Source: Bradyrhizobium quebecense (GTDB lineage: Bacteria; Pseudomonadota; Alphaproteobacteria; Rhizobiales; Xanthobacteraceae). Taken from it: a DNA stretch of 64,000 nt. This document shows, in pieces, positions 15,164 to 23,403 of the stretch. The notes under the pieces are model-generated. The model made no database searches. It saw only the letters and a program-made list of their open reading frames with translations, and was not told the origin of the DNA. The stretch lies in the NCBI RefSeq assembly GCF_013373795.3, contig NZ_CP088022.1:6324001-6388000 (forward strand), read 5' to 3'. The stretch's first letter is position 1. The number at the start of each line of letters is the position of its first letter. The position numbers were made by a program, and so were the translations under genes.

Positions 15164-16789
15164 CTACCCCGCCGGCTGGAACGAATCCGCGCGCGCCATT
15201 GCCCAGGCGTCGCGGAAGCGGGGATCCTGGGTGCCTTCGAGCAGTTCGCCCGGGCGCAGCGTCGGATAGAGCTGTGCGAAGGTGCGGACGTCGGTGGTCG
15301 AGCTCCGCTGCGAGAAGTGGATCGGGCGCAGATCCTTGGTGTGCTCGAGGCCGGCGGCGGCGAGCAGCTCGGTCAGCGCGTGCAGGGTCGAATGGTGGTA
15401 GTTGTACACGCGCTCGATCTTGCCCGGCACGTAGAGCGCGCGGTTGCGGATCGGGTCCTGCGAGGTGACGCCGGTCGGGCAGCGATCGGTGTGGCAGCTC
15501 AGGGATTGGATGCAGCCGAGCGCGAACATGAAGCCGCGCGCCGAATTGCACCAGTCGGCCCCGATCGCCATCGCGCGCGCCATGTCGAAAGCAGTCGCGA
15601 TCTTGCCGGCAGCGCCGATCTTGATGCGATCGCGCGCCCCGATGCCGATCAGCGCGTTGTGGACGAAATTGACGCCCTCGCGCATCGGCATGCCGAGATG
15701 ATCCATGAACTCGAGCGGCGCGGCGCCGGTGCCGCCCTCATTGCCGTCGACCACGATGAAGTCGGGATAGAGCCCGCTCTCCTTCATCGCCTTGCAGATC
15801 GCCAGGAACTCCCAGCGATGGCCGATGCACATCTTGAAACCGGCCGGCTTGCCGCCGGACAGTTTGCGCATCTGGGCCACGAATTCCATCATCTGCAGCG
15901 GCGTCGAGAACGCCTTGTGATAGGCTGGCGAGATACAGTCCTCGCCCATCGGCACGCCCCGGATCTTGGAAATCTCCTCGGAGACCTTCGCAGCCGGCAG
16001 CACGCCGCCATGGCCGGGCTTGGCGCCCTGGCTGATCTTGAGCTCGACCATCTTGATCTGGTCGTCGCCCGCGACGCTTGCGAACAGCTCCGGATTGAAG
16101 GTGCCGTCGCGGTTGCGGCAGCCGAAATAGCCGGAGCCGATCTCCCAGATGATGTCGCCGCCCATCTCGCGGTGATAGGGGCTGACGCCGCCCTCGCCGG
16201 TGTCATGGGCGAAGCCGCCCTTCTTGGCGCCGGCATTCAGCGCCCGCACCGCGTTCGGGCTGAGCGCGCCGAAGCTCATCGCCGAGATGTTGAAGACCGA
16301 GGCCGAATACGGCTTGGTGCAGTCGGGGCCGCCGATGGTGATGCGGAATTTCTCGTCGGCACGCGGCTTCGGCGCCACCGAGTGGTGCATCCACTCATAG
16401 CCCTCGCGGTAGACATCCTCCTGGGTGCCGAACGGCCGCTTGTCGAGCACCGCCTTGGCGCGCTGATAGACCACCGCGCGGGTATCGCGGGAGAACGGCA
16501 TGCCGTCCTTCTCGCTCTCGAAGAAATACTGCCGCATCTCCGGGCGGATTTCCTCGAGCAGGAAGCGGACATGCGCCGAGATCGGGTAGTTGCGGAGCAC
16601 CGCATGGTTCTTCTGCGTCAGGTCGCGGATGCCGAGCAATGTCAGCGCGCCGAAGATCGCCAGCGGGACCACAACGATCTTGAAGACCTTGTGGTCGAAA
16701 ATCCCGACCAGCAACAGGAGTGCAGTGACGACGGCGCAGATCGTCAGCACGATGAAGCGCGGCGAGAACGGAAGCAGCATCGTATCCAT
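15164..16789 (-). CDS. FMN-binding glutamate synthase-like membrane-anchored protein
   Basis: 541 residues. Two N-terminal hydrophobic segments (FIVLTICAVVTALLLLVG and FKIVVVPLAIFGALTLLG) anchor a domain homologous to the FMN/central domain of glutamate synthase: ISAMSFGALSPNAVRALN, DTGEGGVSPYH, QGAKPGHGGVLPAAKV, DGNEGGTGAAPLEF and the Cys-rich CIQSLSCHTDRCPTGVTSQDP that ligates a 3Fe-4S cluster in GltB. The glutaminase domain is absent, so it is not a full glutamate synthase. Homologues are widespread and mostly uncharacterised. ATG at 16789 follows GGAGGG; a TTG one codon earlier also exists. Confidence 0.87.
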   Translation of the reverse strand: MDTMLLPFSPRFIVLTICAVVTALLLLVGIFDHKVFKIVVVPLAIFGALTLLGIRDLTQKNHAVLRNYPISAHVRFLLEEIRPEMRQYFFESEKDGMPFSRDTRAVVYQRAKAVLDKRPFGTQEDVYREGYEWMHHSVAPKPRADEKFRITIGGPDCTKPYSASVFNISAMSFGALSPNAVRALNAGAKKGGFAHDTGEGGVSPYHREMGGDIIWEIGSGYFGCRNRDGTFNPELFASVAGDDQIKMVELKISQGAKPGHGGVLPAAKVSEEISKIRGVPMGEDCISPAYHKAFSTPLQMMEFVAQMRKLSGGKPAGFKMCIGHRWEFLAICKAMKESGLYPDFIVVDGNEGGTGAAPLEFMDHLGMPMREGVNFVHNALIGIGARDRIKIGAAGKIATAFDMARAMAIGADWCNSARGFMFALGCIQSLSCHTDRCPTGVTSQDPIRNRALYVPGKIERVYNYHHSTLHALTELLAAAGLEHTKDLRPIHFSQRSSTTDVRTFAQLYPTLRPGELLEGTQDPRFRDAWAMARADSFQPAG

Positions 16790-17207
16790 CAAATCCCTCC
16801 GGTCTGCCTTGAATACCCCGTCGGCCGTAAGCTAGTCCAAGTCGCGGAACAAGTGCACTACGGTTATACGGCCGAGCAGTCACAGATGTGACAACCGCCC
16901 GGATGGGCGGGTACGGCACCAGTCAAATTGAAACGAAATCGCCTTTTGCAGTGCAACGCAGTGGAGCTCCACAAAGACTGCGCCCCCTCTCCCGCTTGCG
17001 GGCAGGGCGCACCGCTAAAATATCGAAAACAACCCCATGCAAAGTAGCCGGCGGACACGGCAACTTGACTCGTCGGGCAAATCAGCGACATTCTTCCATT
17101 ATCCAGAAATCGTACAGTCGCCCCTCGCCCTGGCGGCTATCGCGCTGCGCTTGCGGGGGCGATTCGCATCACATCCGGGAAAACCCTGGTGCGTTACTTC
17201 CCTGTGG

Positions 17208-17255
17208 CCATCCTTCGAGACGCCCGCCGTTGGCGGGCTCCTCAGGATGACGGGG
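17208..17255. repeat. Palindromic repeat family D, partial copy
   Basis: CCATCCTTCGAGACGCCCGC...GGCGGGCTCCTCAGGATGACGGGG; matches one end of the full copies at 26120-26243, 41917-42024 and 57793-57897. Confidence 0.8.
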
Positions 17256-17433
17256 TAATTGCTCAGCTTGCTCAGTGTCATCACACGCGCATGCGGGTAA
17301 TCCAGCATTCCAGAGACGCCTCCGCTTGAATCGAGGAGCCGCGGCGTACTGGATCACCCGGTCGAGTGCCGGGCGATGACAGCGGTGGACGAGGATATTC
17401 TTGTTTCGTGCCTAAACTGTAGATCCTCTTGGT

Positions 17434-17459
17434 GAGACGCGCCGCTTGCGGCGCGTCTC
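17434..17459. terminator. Strong GC hairpin, possible terminator
   Basis: GAGACGCGCC-GCTTGC-GGCGCGTCTC, a perfect stem downstream of the patatin gene (which ends at 17551 on the minus strand). No T-run follows on either strand, so intrinsic termination is uncertain. Confidence 0.4.
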
Positions 17460-17550
17460 GAATCACGAGGCCAACCACCTGCGCGGCCGGCGAAGACGCA
17501 TATGCGATTGCCTGCGCTTGCGGGGGAGTGAGGAGAGTGCACTGTTCGCA

Positions 17551-18420
17551 TCAATGGTCGTGCGGCCGCATTTCGTGGGGGATATGCCCCGCCTTCAGGC
17601 CGTCGCTGGCGAGCCACGCGTTGGTGGTGTCGAGGGCGCGGGCGATATGATCGGATGTCCGGGAGAAATCGTAGGGCGAACCGACCAGCGGGCAGAGCGG
17701 CGGCACCACGAAATACTCGACGTCGGGACCGATGTTCTCGAGCTCGTTGACGAGCTGCCGCGCGATCAGGAGCGTCAGCGCATGCAGCGCATTGGCGAGC
17801 GCGCCGACCGGTGGCGCCTGGTTGGCGCAGGCATATCCGGTCGGCAGCACGATCAGGCGCTTTGCCCCATGCTTCACGGCGACGCGGACCGGTGTGTTGC
17901 TGGAGATCGCGCCATCGGCGAGGAAATGATCGCGGTAGTGCACCGGCGTGAATGCGCCGGGGATCGCGGTCGATGCGACGATCGCCTCCACGGTCGAGCC
18001 TTCCGACAGCACCACGCTGTCGCCGCTGATGATGTCCGTCGTGACGATGTGGATCGGGAGCCGCGCGTCCTCGAGATTACGGAACGGGATGTAATCCTCG
18101 ATCAGCCTGCGGACCCCGTCATGCGGGATCAGGAAGTCGCGCCGCCACAGGAAGCCCACCAATGTCCGCCAGGTGACCGGAAACACGTCCTGCCGGTTCA
18201 GGCCGCGCCAGATCTCGGCCAGCCGTGCCACGCCCGACACGGTCGGGTCGCCGGCATAGAACGCGCCGTTCAATGCGCCGACGCTGGAGCCGACCACCAT
18301 GTCGGCGGCCACGCCATGCGCGGCCAGCGCCTGCAGCATGCCGACCTGGATCGCGCCAAAGCTGCCGCCGCCGGCGAACACAAAGGCGGTCTTCGGGGCA
18401 TCCGGATCGGTGATGGACAA
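17551..18420 (-). CDS. Patatin-like phospholipase
   Basis: 289 residues. The oxyanion-hole glycine loop GGGSFGA is at residues 17-23, the nucleophile motif GSSVG has Ser46, and the catalytic Asp is in LADGAISSN near residue 170, giving the complete Ser/Asp dyad of bacterial patatins. It has no signal peptide. The best start is TTG at 18420, preceded by GGGAG at good spacing; there is no in-frame ATG before the oxyanion loop. It is predicted to hydrolyse acyl esters of lipids. It is monocistronic; the fpr gene upstream on the same strand is separated by a repeat that carries a terminator. Confidence 0.88.
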   Translation of the reverse strand: MSITDPDAPKTAFVFAGGGSFGAIQVGMLQALAAHGVAADMVVGSSVGALNGAFYAGDPTVSGVARLAEIWRGLNRQDVFPVTWRTLVGFLWRRDFLIPHDGVRRLIEDYIPFRNLEDARLPIHIVTTDIISGDSVVLSEGSTVEAIVASTAIPGAFTPVHYRDHFLADGAISSNTPVRVAVKHGAKRLIVLPTGYACANQAPPVGALANALHALTLLIARQLVNELENIGPDVEYFVVPPLCPLVGSPYDFSRTSDHIARALDTTNAWLASDGLKAGHIPHEMRPHDH

Positions 18421-18514
18421 GGTGCTGCTCCCTGGGTCGCCGCGTTCAGGAAACGGCTGCGCGGCGTTGGCGGGATTTATAGCAGTCGGGGATTAGACGG
18501 CGCCACATACACAG

Positions 18515-18649
18515 ATGTCGTCCTGGCGAAAGCCAGGACCAATAACCACAAATGAAAAAGGCTGGAGCCCGATGGGGGCCCCAGCCTTTGTCCAATCAGC
18601 AACGGTGGTTATGGGTCCCGGCTCGCGCTTCGCTTGGCCGGGACGACAA
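18515..18649. repeat. Palindromic repeat family B, copy 1
   Basis: TGTCGTCCTGGCGAAAGCCA...ATAACCACAAATG at one end pairs with GTGGTTATGGGTCCCGGCTC...CCGGGACGAC at the other, with a variable middle. Other copies are at 40141-40275 and, interrupted by an insertion sequence, 35019-36516. Confidence 0.85.
18555..18590 (-). terminator. Rho-independent terminator of fpr, inside repeat B
   Basis: On the minus strand, AAAGGCTGGGGCC...GGCTCCAGCC is followed by TTTTT, a classic intrinsic terminator located 60-95 bp after the fpr stop codon. It occupies the variable middle of the family B repeat. Confidence 0.75.
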
Positions 18650-19423
18650 CTAGCGCTCGACGAACGCCTTCTCGATCACGAAGTGACCGGGGGTGTTGCC
18701 GCTGCCTTCCTTGAAGCCGCGGGTCTCGAACAGCTGCTTCAGCTCTTCCAGCATCGCTGGGCTGCCGCACATCATGATGCGGTCGGTCTCGATGTCGAGC
18801 GGCCCCTGATGCAGGTCGGCAAACAGCTGGTTCGAGGTGATCAGGTCGGTGATGCGGCCGCGGTTGCGGAACGGCTCGCGCGTCACGGTCGGATAGTAGA
18901 AGAGCTTCTCGGACAGCAGCGGCCCGAACAGTTCGTCGTCGCGCAGCTTGGCGACCAGCTCCTCGCCATAGGCGAGCTCGGAGACCTGGCGGCAGCCATG
19001 CACCAGCAGGATCTGATCGTAGCGGTCGTAGACCTCGGGGTCCTTGATCAGGCTCGCGAACGGCGCAAGGCCGGTGCCGGTCGACAGCAGCATCAGCCGC
19101 TTGCCGGGGATCAAATTGTCAGTGATCAGCGTGCCGGTTGCCTTGCGGCCGACCAGGATGGTGTCGCCCTCGCGGATCTTCTGCAGCTTGGAGGTGAGCG
19201 GGCCGTCCTGCACCTTGATCGAGAAGAACTCGAGCTCTTCCTCGTGATTGGCGCTCGCCATCGAATAGGCGCGCAGCAGCGGCCGGCCATCGACCTCGAG
19301 GCCGATCATGGCAAACTGGCCATTCTGGAAGCGGAAACCGGAATCGCGGGTCGCTCGGAAGCTGAAAAGCGTGTCGGTCCAGTGCTGAACAGAAAGAACT
19401 TTCTCTCGATAGAACGCGCTCAT
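18650..19423 (-). CDS. fpr: Ferredoxin--NADP(+) reductase
   Basis: 257 residues, the usual length of bacterial Fpr. The FAD motif RAYS (Arg51-Ser54) is followed by ANHEEELEFFSIKVQDGPLTSKLQ, an NADP-binding segment LMLLSTGTGLAPFASLIKDPE, and MCGSPAML plus a C-terminus ending EKAFVER. It moves electrons between NADPH and ferredoxin or flavodoxin in the cytoplasm, for redox homeostasis or to supply ferredoxin-dependent enzymes. Its stop codon TAG abuts a family B repeat carrying an intrinsic terminator. Upstream lies a 297-bp region shared with the divergent ATP-grasp gene. Confidence 0.94.
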   Translation of the reverse strand: MSAFYREKVLSVQHWTDTLFSFRATRDSGFRFQNGQFAMIGLEVDGRPLLRAYSMASANHEEELEFFSIKVQDGPLTSKLQKIREGDTILVGRKATGTLITDNLIPGKRLMLLSTGTGLAPFASLIKDPEVYDRYDQILLVHGCRQVSELAYGEELVAKLRDDELFGPLLSEKLFYYPTVTREPFRNRGRITDLITSNQLFADLHQGPLDIETDRIMMCGSPAMLEELKQLFETRGFKEGSGNTPGHFVIEKAFVER

Positions 19424-19720
19424 GGGTTTTCGTTTTCTCGACTGATCAGATTTAGAATGATTTGATTTCTAGAGTGCTCGCGGCGGCGCTGAAGTGGCCG
19501 AAATCATTGAAGATCTCGCGTGTCCATTGCGCCAATGCATGAGATAGTCAAGATCAACTGGCGTGCAATTGCGATCTCAGAATGGCAGTCGTCCGATTTC
19601 GCGCGGAGGTTCAGCCACGACATCGTTAACACGTCATGCTGCAGGTAATTTACTTGCTGAGATCGGCGCTGATCTGGCAATTAATTGCTACGAAAACCGC
19701 GATGAAGGGAAAATGATCTC

Positions 19721-20656
19721 GTGGTCCTGATCAGCCAGCGAATCTTCCTGGAAACCATCAAAAAATATTGTTTGGCGCGCTCCATTGCCGTCGAGGTGCG
19801 GTCCGGCGGCTGGCTGGTCATCATGACCAAGGGCGACACGCGTCGGCTTGCGATCGGCTACGACATCGGGCTGAACAGCGCGGTCGCGCATCAGGTCGCC
19901 AACGACAAATCGGCCTGCGCCGAAGTGCTGGCATCGGCCGGCATATCCGCCATTCCGCACAGGTTGTTTCTCGGCAGCAAGCTCAGCAAGCACATCCCCG
20001 GATCGGACTCGCTGGATGCAATGTTGCTTCTGCTCGCGCAGCATCCGCACGGCCTCGTCGTCAAACCCAATGAGGGGACATCCGGCGAGCTCGTCTTCCG
20101 CGTGACGACGCCAACGCAGCTGGAGACGGCGGTCGCCCGCATCCTCGCCGCGCATCCAAGCCTTGCGATCTCGCCTTATGTCGAGATCAAGGACGAGGTG
20201 CGGGTCGTGCTGCTCGATGATCGCGCGCTGATCGTCTACCGCAAGACACGGCCCTCGGTGGTTGGCGACGGCGCTCACTCGCTGCGCGCGCTGGCGCAGG
20301 CGACCGCGACGGCAGAACAGCTGAAGGCCCTCTCCGAGGACTTCGATGCCGCCGCGCTCGACGCCGTTCCGCCGGCCGGCGAACGGCTTCTGCTCAATTG
20401 GCGGCACAATCTCGATGCCGGCGCCGAGCCGGTGCTGCTCACCGATGTTGCGACACGCGACGATTGCGTCGCGCTCGCGATCGAGGCCGCGCAAGCCGTC
20501 GGCATCCGCTTCGCCTCCATCGACGTCGTGCACGTTGATGGCGCGTGGCAGGTGCTTGAAGTGAATTCCGGCGTGAAGATGGAGACGCTGGGCCGCCGCC
20601 ATCCGGCGCTGGTCGAGGCGGCGTATCACGCGGCGCTAGACGCCGTGTTCGCCTAA
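19721..20656 (+). CDS. ATP-grasp ligase (RimK/cyanophycin synthetase-like)
   Basis: 311 residues. ATP-grasp features include GLVVKPNEGTSGELVFRV (nucleotide-binding lysine and glycine loop, about residues 111-128), SPYVEIKDEVRVVLLDD, the YRKTRPSVVGDG loop found in cyanophycin synthetase and related ligases, and the metal-binding end EVNSGVKME near residue 285. The substrate is not predictable; these enzymes join a carboxylate to an amine via an acyl phosphate. The start is GTG at 19721, with AAGGGA a little far upstream; no better ATG exists before the domain. It stands alone; the 297 bp upstream show no other feature than the divergent promoter region. Confidence 0.82.
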   Translation: MVLISQRIFLETIKKYCLARSIAVEVRSGGWLVIMTKGDTRRLAIGYDIGLNSAVAHQVANDKSACAEVLASAGISAIPHRLFLGSKLSKHIPGSDSLDAMLLLLAQHPHGLVVKPNEGTSGELVFRVTTPTQLETAVARILAAHPSLAISPYVEIKDEVRVVLLDDRALIVYRKTRPSVVGDGAHSLRALAQATATAEQLKALSEDFDAAALDAVPPAGERLLLNWRHNLDAGAEPVLLTDVATRDDCVALAIEAAQAVGIRFASIDVVHVDGAWQVLEVNSGVKMETLGRRHPALVEAAYHAALDAVFA

Positions 20657-20689
20657 GCAGCGTGCCACGCGCTTCCCTTGAGCGCCCGA

Positions 20690-20890
20690 TCAGTCTCGCG
20701 GGTGCTCTTTCTCATAGCCGGCGACGATCAGTTCCGATTGCTCGACCTGTGCCGTGAGACGGTCGATCTCGGCTTGCGTCTCCGGAAACACGTCAGCGCC
20801 TGCCATATTTCCGGATTGCAACTCCGCGAGCAGTTCACGATTCTTCGTGATCTGCTCGCGGTGCCAATCGATTTCGGGATCGTCTTGCAT
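20690..20890 (-). CDS. Small hypothetical protein (helical, acidic)
   Basis: 66 residues, starting MQDDPEIDWHREQITKNRELLAEL, entirely helical and hydrophilic with no export signal. Codon usage looks coding and a full ATG-stop frame exists, but the Shine-Dalgarno is weak. It lies directly downstream of the single-domain response regulator on the same strand (26-bp gap) and could be co-transcribed. No family function is recognised. Confidence 0.55.
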   Translation of the reverse strand: MQDDPEIDWHREQITKNRELLAELQSGNMAGADVFPETQAEIDRLTAQVEQSELIVAGYEKEHPRD

Positions 20891-20916
20891 AAATCTATGT
20901 CTCTATCGGACAGGGC

Positions 20917-21273
20917 TTACGACGCCAGTTCGCGCAGCAACGCGGCTGGGTAAACCGGTTTGGCAAAAAATTTGACGCCGTCAGGCAGATCACTGGGCGG
21001 CGCCAGGCCTGAGATCACGAGCACGCGCACGCGTGGGTCGCAATCGAGGGCCAATTGTGCGAGTTCGATGCCGTTCATTCTGCCCGTGAGCTTGATATCG
21101 GTGACCAGCAGCGACGGGTGACGCATCTTGATGGCCAGCGCTGCCGTCTCGGCATCTTCGCACTGGATGACGTCGAAGTGGCCCTCTTTCAACAACAGCG
21201 CAATCATGTCGCGCTGGATCGTGTCGTCTTCGACCACAATTGCGGTCTGGTGAATTGACCTCGCGTAGCCCAT
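20917..21273 (-). CDS. Single-domain response regulator (CheY-like)
   Basis: 118 residues containing only a receiver domain: acidic pocket Glu15/Asp16/Asp17, phospho-acceptor Asp59 in VTDIKLTG, the conserved Ser in VISGLAPP, and Lys in FFAKPVYP near residue 106. ATG at 21273 is used because GGAGG sits just before it; an upstream TTG frame is ignored. No output domain and no histidine kinase are nearby, so it either titrates phosphate or acts by protein contact, as FixJ-independent receivers in rhizobia do. It precedes a small helical protein on the same strand. Confidence 0.88.
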   Translation of the reverse strand: MGYARSIHQTAIVVEDDTIQRDMIALLLKEGHFDVIQCEDAETAALAIKMRHPSLLVTDIKLTGRMNGIELAQLALDCDPRVRVLVISGLAPPSDLPDGVKFFAKPVYPAALLRELAS

Positions 21274-21473
21274 GGCAACCTCCAAACGGTCAACCCCAGT
21301 GTCAATGACTGAGGACGCTTATTGTTCTGGTTCCAGGCTCGATAACCGGCAGGTTCCGGCGAACGTTTGCAAGTTCCGAGCGGAACAACATTCGAGGCTG
21401 CCGCGTCATTGATGAGAGACGAGCCAGAAGGTTCGGGCCTGGGGAAAGGAAGTCTTGCCAGGAGGCAAAGCTC

Positions 21474-21740
21474 ATGAAGAACGCTGAACGGCCGGATCAG
21501 GATTTTTCTGAACCCTACAAAGCCGACGCGGCGGCTGGCCCGCCCAGCTATCTATCCTCTCGACGACGGGTCGAAGACCCGGTCCCGGATGCCAATGACA
21601 TGCGGCATCAGGCGATGGAGCGAGAGACGACCGGTTCGCCTGGCAATCCCCTTGGCGCTCGCCTGCCGCACGACATCGTTTCCGAGATGGAAGCGGAGCT
21701 CAAGCAGCAGGTCGATCGGCTTGTCGCGGAGCGACACTAG
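21474..21740 (+). CDS. Small hypothetical hydrophilic protein
   Basis: 88 residues, ATG at 21474 preceded by a strong AGGAGG. Sequence is polar and probably partly disordered (EPYKADAAAGPPSYLSSRRR) with a C-terminal helix (EMEAELKQQVDRLVAERH). No export signal or known motif. The good ribosome site is the best evidence that it is a gene. Function is unknown. Confidence 0.62.
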   Translation: MKNAERPDQDFSEPYKADAAAGPPSYLSSRRRVEDPVPDANDMRHQAMERETTGSPGNPLGARLPHDIVSEMEAELKQQVDRLVAERH

Positions 21741-21748
21741 CTGGTGAA

Positions 21749-22003
21749 GTGACCAGTTCGCAGACTTCAACAGCGGAATCTCGCCTGCCGATGATGCTCC
21801 AGAGATCGCGGCGCGGAAACTCGAACCAAGATCCCCGCCGGATCAATGGAGTTTTGATGGGAGCGATCCTTGGACGCGCGATCTTCCAGGTCATGGTTGT
21901 TCTGGCTGCGGTCAGTATCGTTGCCCTCGCTTCCATGGCGGTCCACGGCGGCTACGCCCCTGCGGCAGTACAGCTTGCCGCAAAATTCTCGCCGCCATTT
22001 TGA
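21749..22003 (+). CDS. Small hypothetical membrane protein
   Basis: 84 residues if it starts at GTG 21749; ATG codons at 21791/21794 or 21857 would give shorter forms. One membrane helix (IFQVMVVLAAVSIVALASMAV) follows an Arg-rich N-terminal part. It begins only 8 bp after the preceding small gene, so it may be translated from the same message. No family is recognised and the start is uncertain. Confidence 0.45.
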   Translation: MTSSQTSTAESRLPMMLQRSRRGNSNQDPRRINGVLMGAILGRAIFQVMVVLAAVSIVALASMAVHGGYAPAAVQLAAKFSPPF

Positions 22004-22074
22004 TCCATTCAGCGGCTTGCTCCTTCCGCCCAAGGGAGTACGCTGATGTGCATTAATCGATCCGGATACAGATT

Positions 22075-22302
22075 ATGCGCAAACTTCTTTTGAGCTTCCT
22101 CGCAATCACGGCGTTCGTCGCCGCCTTCAATCCTCCTGCCGCCAACGCCGTGTTCTGGCGCGGCGTCACGGCGCCGACGAATATCGACATCCACGGCTAT
22201 CCGATCATCAAGGAGCCGCCACCGAGCACATGCCAGTTGATCCATGTGAACGGCTACTGGGTTCGACAGTGCCTGGATTTGTCGCATCGCTATTGGCGAT
22301 GA
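22075..22302 (+). CDS. Small exported protein
   Basis: 75 residues with a convincing signal peptide (MRKLLLSFLAITAFVAAF then AANA) and a short mature part containing two Cys (CQLIHVNGYWVRQC) that could form a disulfide. The ribosome site is weak. It is a typical small periplasmic protein of unknown role. Confidence 0.6.
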   Translation: MRKLLLSFLAITAFVAAFNPPAANAVFWRGVTAPTNIDIHGYPIIKEPPPSTCQLIHVNGYWVRQCLDLSHRYWR

Positions 22303-22364
22303 GCGAAGTCGCGCTTCGTCGGGACAGTTCGGGACCACCTGGAAAGCCGCGCGCGTTGCGCAAG

Positions 22365-22424
22365 ACCCCTCACCCGGATTGCGTCTGCAACGCAATCCGG
22401 CCTCTCCCGCAAGGAGAGAGGCCG
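22365..22424. repeat. Palindromic intergenic repeat / hairpin
   Basis: CCGGATTGCG-TCTGCAA-CGCAATCCGG (22374-22400) followed by GGCCTCTCCC...GAGAGAGGCC. It lies between convergent ends of the small exported protein and the binding-protein gene and may terminate either transcript. Confidence 0.6.
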
Positions 22425-22434
22425 GACTTCGAGG

Positions 22435-23391
22435 CTAGTTCGCTCCGCCCGCCGAATCGTCGAGCGCCTTGAAGGCGTCTTCGAGCTGCGGTGAGAGCGC
22501 GACGTTAAGCTTCTCGCCGGTCGGCAGGCGGGCGACGAACCACTTGTTGTAGAGCGGGATGATGTCGCGGTTCGAGGCGAGCTTGCGGAAGGCGCGCTCG
22601 ACCACGTCCTTCATCTGCGGCTCGCCCTTGCGGTACATGATGCCGTAGGGATCGTAGGACAGATAGTCACCGGTGACGCGGAACTTGTCCTGCGACTTGT
22701 GCCGCGCAATCAGGCCGTAAAGCAGGATGTCGTCGGTCGCGAACGCATCCGCCTTGCCGTCCACCAGCATCTGGTAGGACTGCTCATGGTCGCCGGCGGT
22801 CACGATGTTGAGGCCGAGCTGTTGCTTGGCGTCGACATTAAGCATCGCCTGCTCGTTGGTGGTGCCCTTGGTCACCACCACCGTCTTGCCCTTCAAGTCG
22901 GCGACCTGGGTGACGCCGGAGGCCTTCGGCACCATCAGCTTGGTGCCGGCCACGAACATCAGCGGCGAGAACGCGACCTGCTTGCCGCGCTCGGCATTCG
23001 CCGTGGTCGATCCGCATTCCAGATCGATCTTCTTGTCGACGACCGCCGGAATGCGGTCGTCGGAGGTGACCTTGACGTAGTCGATCTTGAGGTTGGCGTC
23101 GTCGACCTCGGCCGCGATCTCATCGACGATCGCATCGCACAGTTCGAGGCTGTAGCCGATCGGCCGGTTGGAGTGATCGAGGAACGAGAACGGCGGCGAG
23201 CTTTCGCGATAGCCGATCCGCACCGCGTGCGTGGCCTTGATGTTGGCGAGCGTGGGGCTGAGCCCCTCGCCCGCCGGCTGTGCGGACACCGGTCCGATCA
23301 GCAGGCTTGCCGCCAGCAGACATGCTGACAGCAGGCATGTCGACAGTAGAGGCGCCTCAGCCCGTATCGGCCTCCAGCGGGCGCGATGCAT
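22435..23391 (-). CDS. Periplasmic amino-acid-type substrate-binding protein (orphan, in dctA operon)
   Basis: 318 residues: signal peptide (LLSACLLAASLLIGPVSAQ), then a cluster 3 (SBP_bac_3) domain with AVRIGYRESSPPFSFLD, GYSLELCDAIVDEI, VDKKIDLECGSTTANAER and DYLSYDPYGIMYRKGE, closest in style to glutamate/aspartate binding proteins (GltI). No ABC permease or ATPase lies nearby; instead it starts 12 bp after the stop of the DctA-type symporter, with GGAGGG before ATG at 23391. It may deliver C4-dicarboxylates or acidic amino acids to another transporter, or act with the symporter. The pairing is unusual. Confidence 0.88.
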   Translation of the reverse strand: MHRARWRPIRAEAPLLSTCLLSACLLAASLLIGPVSAQPAGEGLSPTLANIKATHAVRIGYRESSPPFSFLDHSNRPIGYSLELCDAIVDEIAAEVDDANLKIDYVKVTSDDRIPAVVDKKIDLECGSTTANAERGKQVAFSPLMFVAGTKLMVPKASGVTQVADLKGKTVVVTKGTTNEQAMLNVDAKQQLGLNIVTAGDHEQSYQMLVDGKADAFATDDILLYGLIARHKSQDKFRVTGDYLSYDPYGIMYRKGEPQMKDVVERAFRKLASNRDIIPLYNKWFVARLPTGEKLNVALSPQLEDAFKALDDSAGGAN

Positions 23392-23403
23392 GCATCCCTC
23401 CCG

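Larger units (their letters stand above)
16790..17550. other. 761-bp intergenic region with repeat fragments
   Basis: No supportable gene. It contains a family G fragment (16981-17010), a half copy of family D (17208-17255) and a strong GC hairpin (17434-17459). The AT-rich part at 16840-16950 is probably the promoter region of the glutamate-synthase-like gene. Confidence 0.5.
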
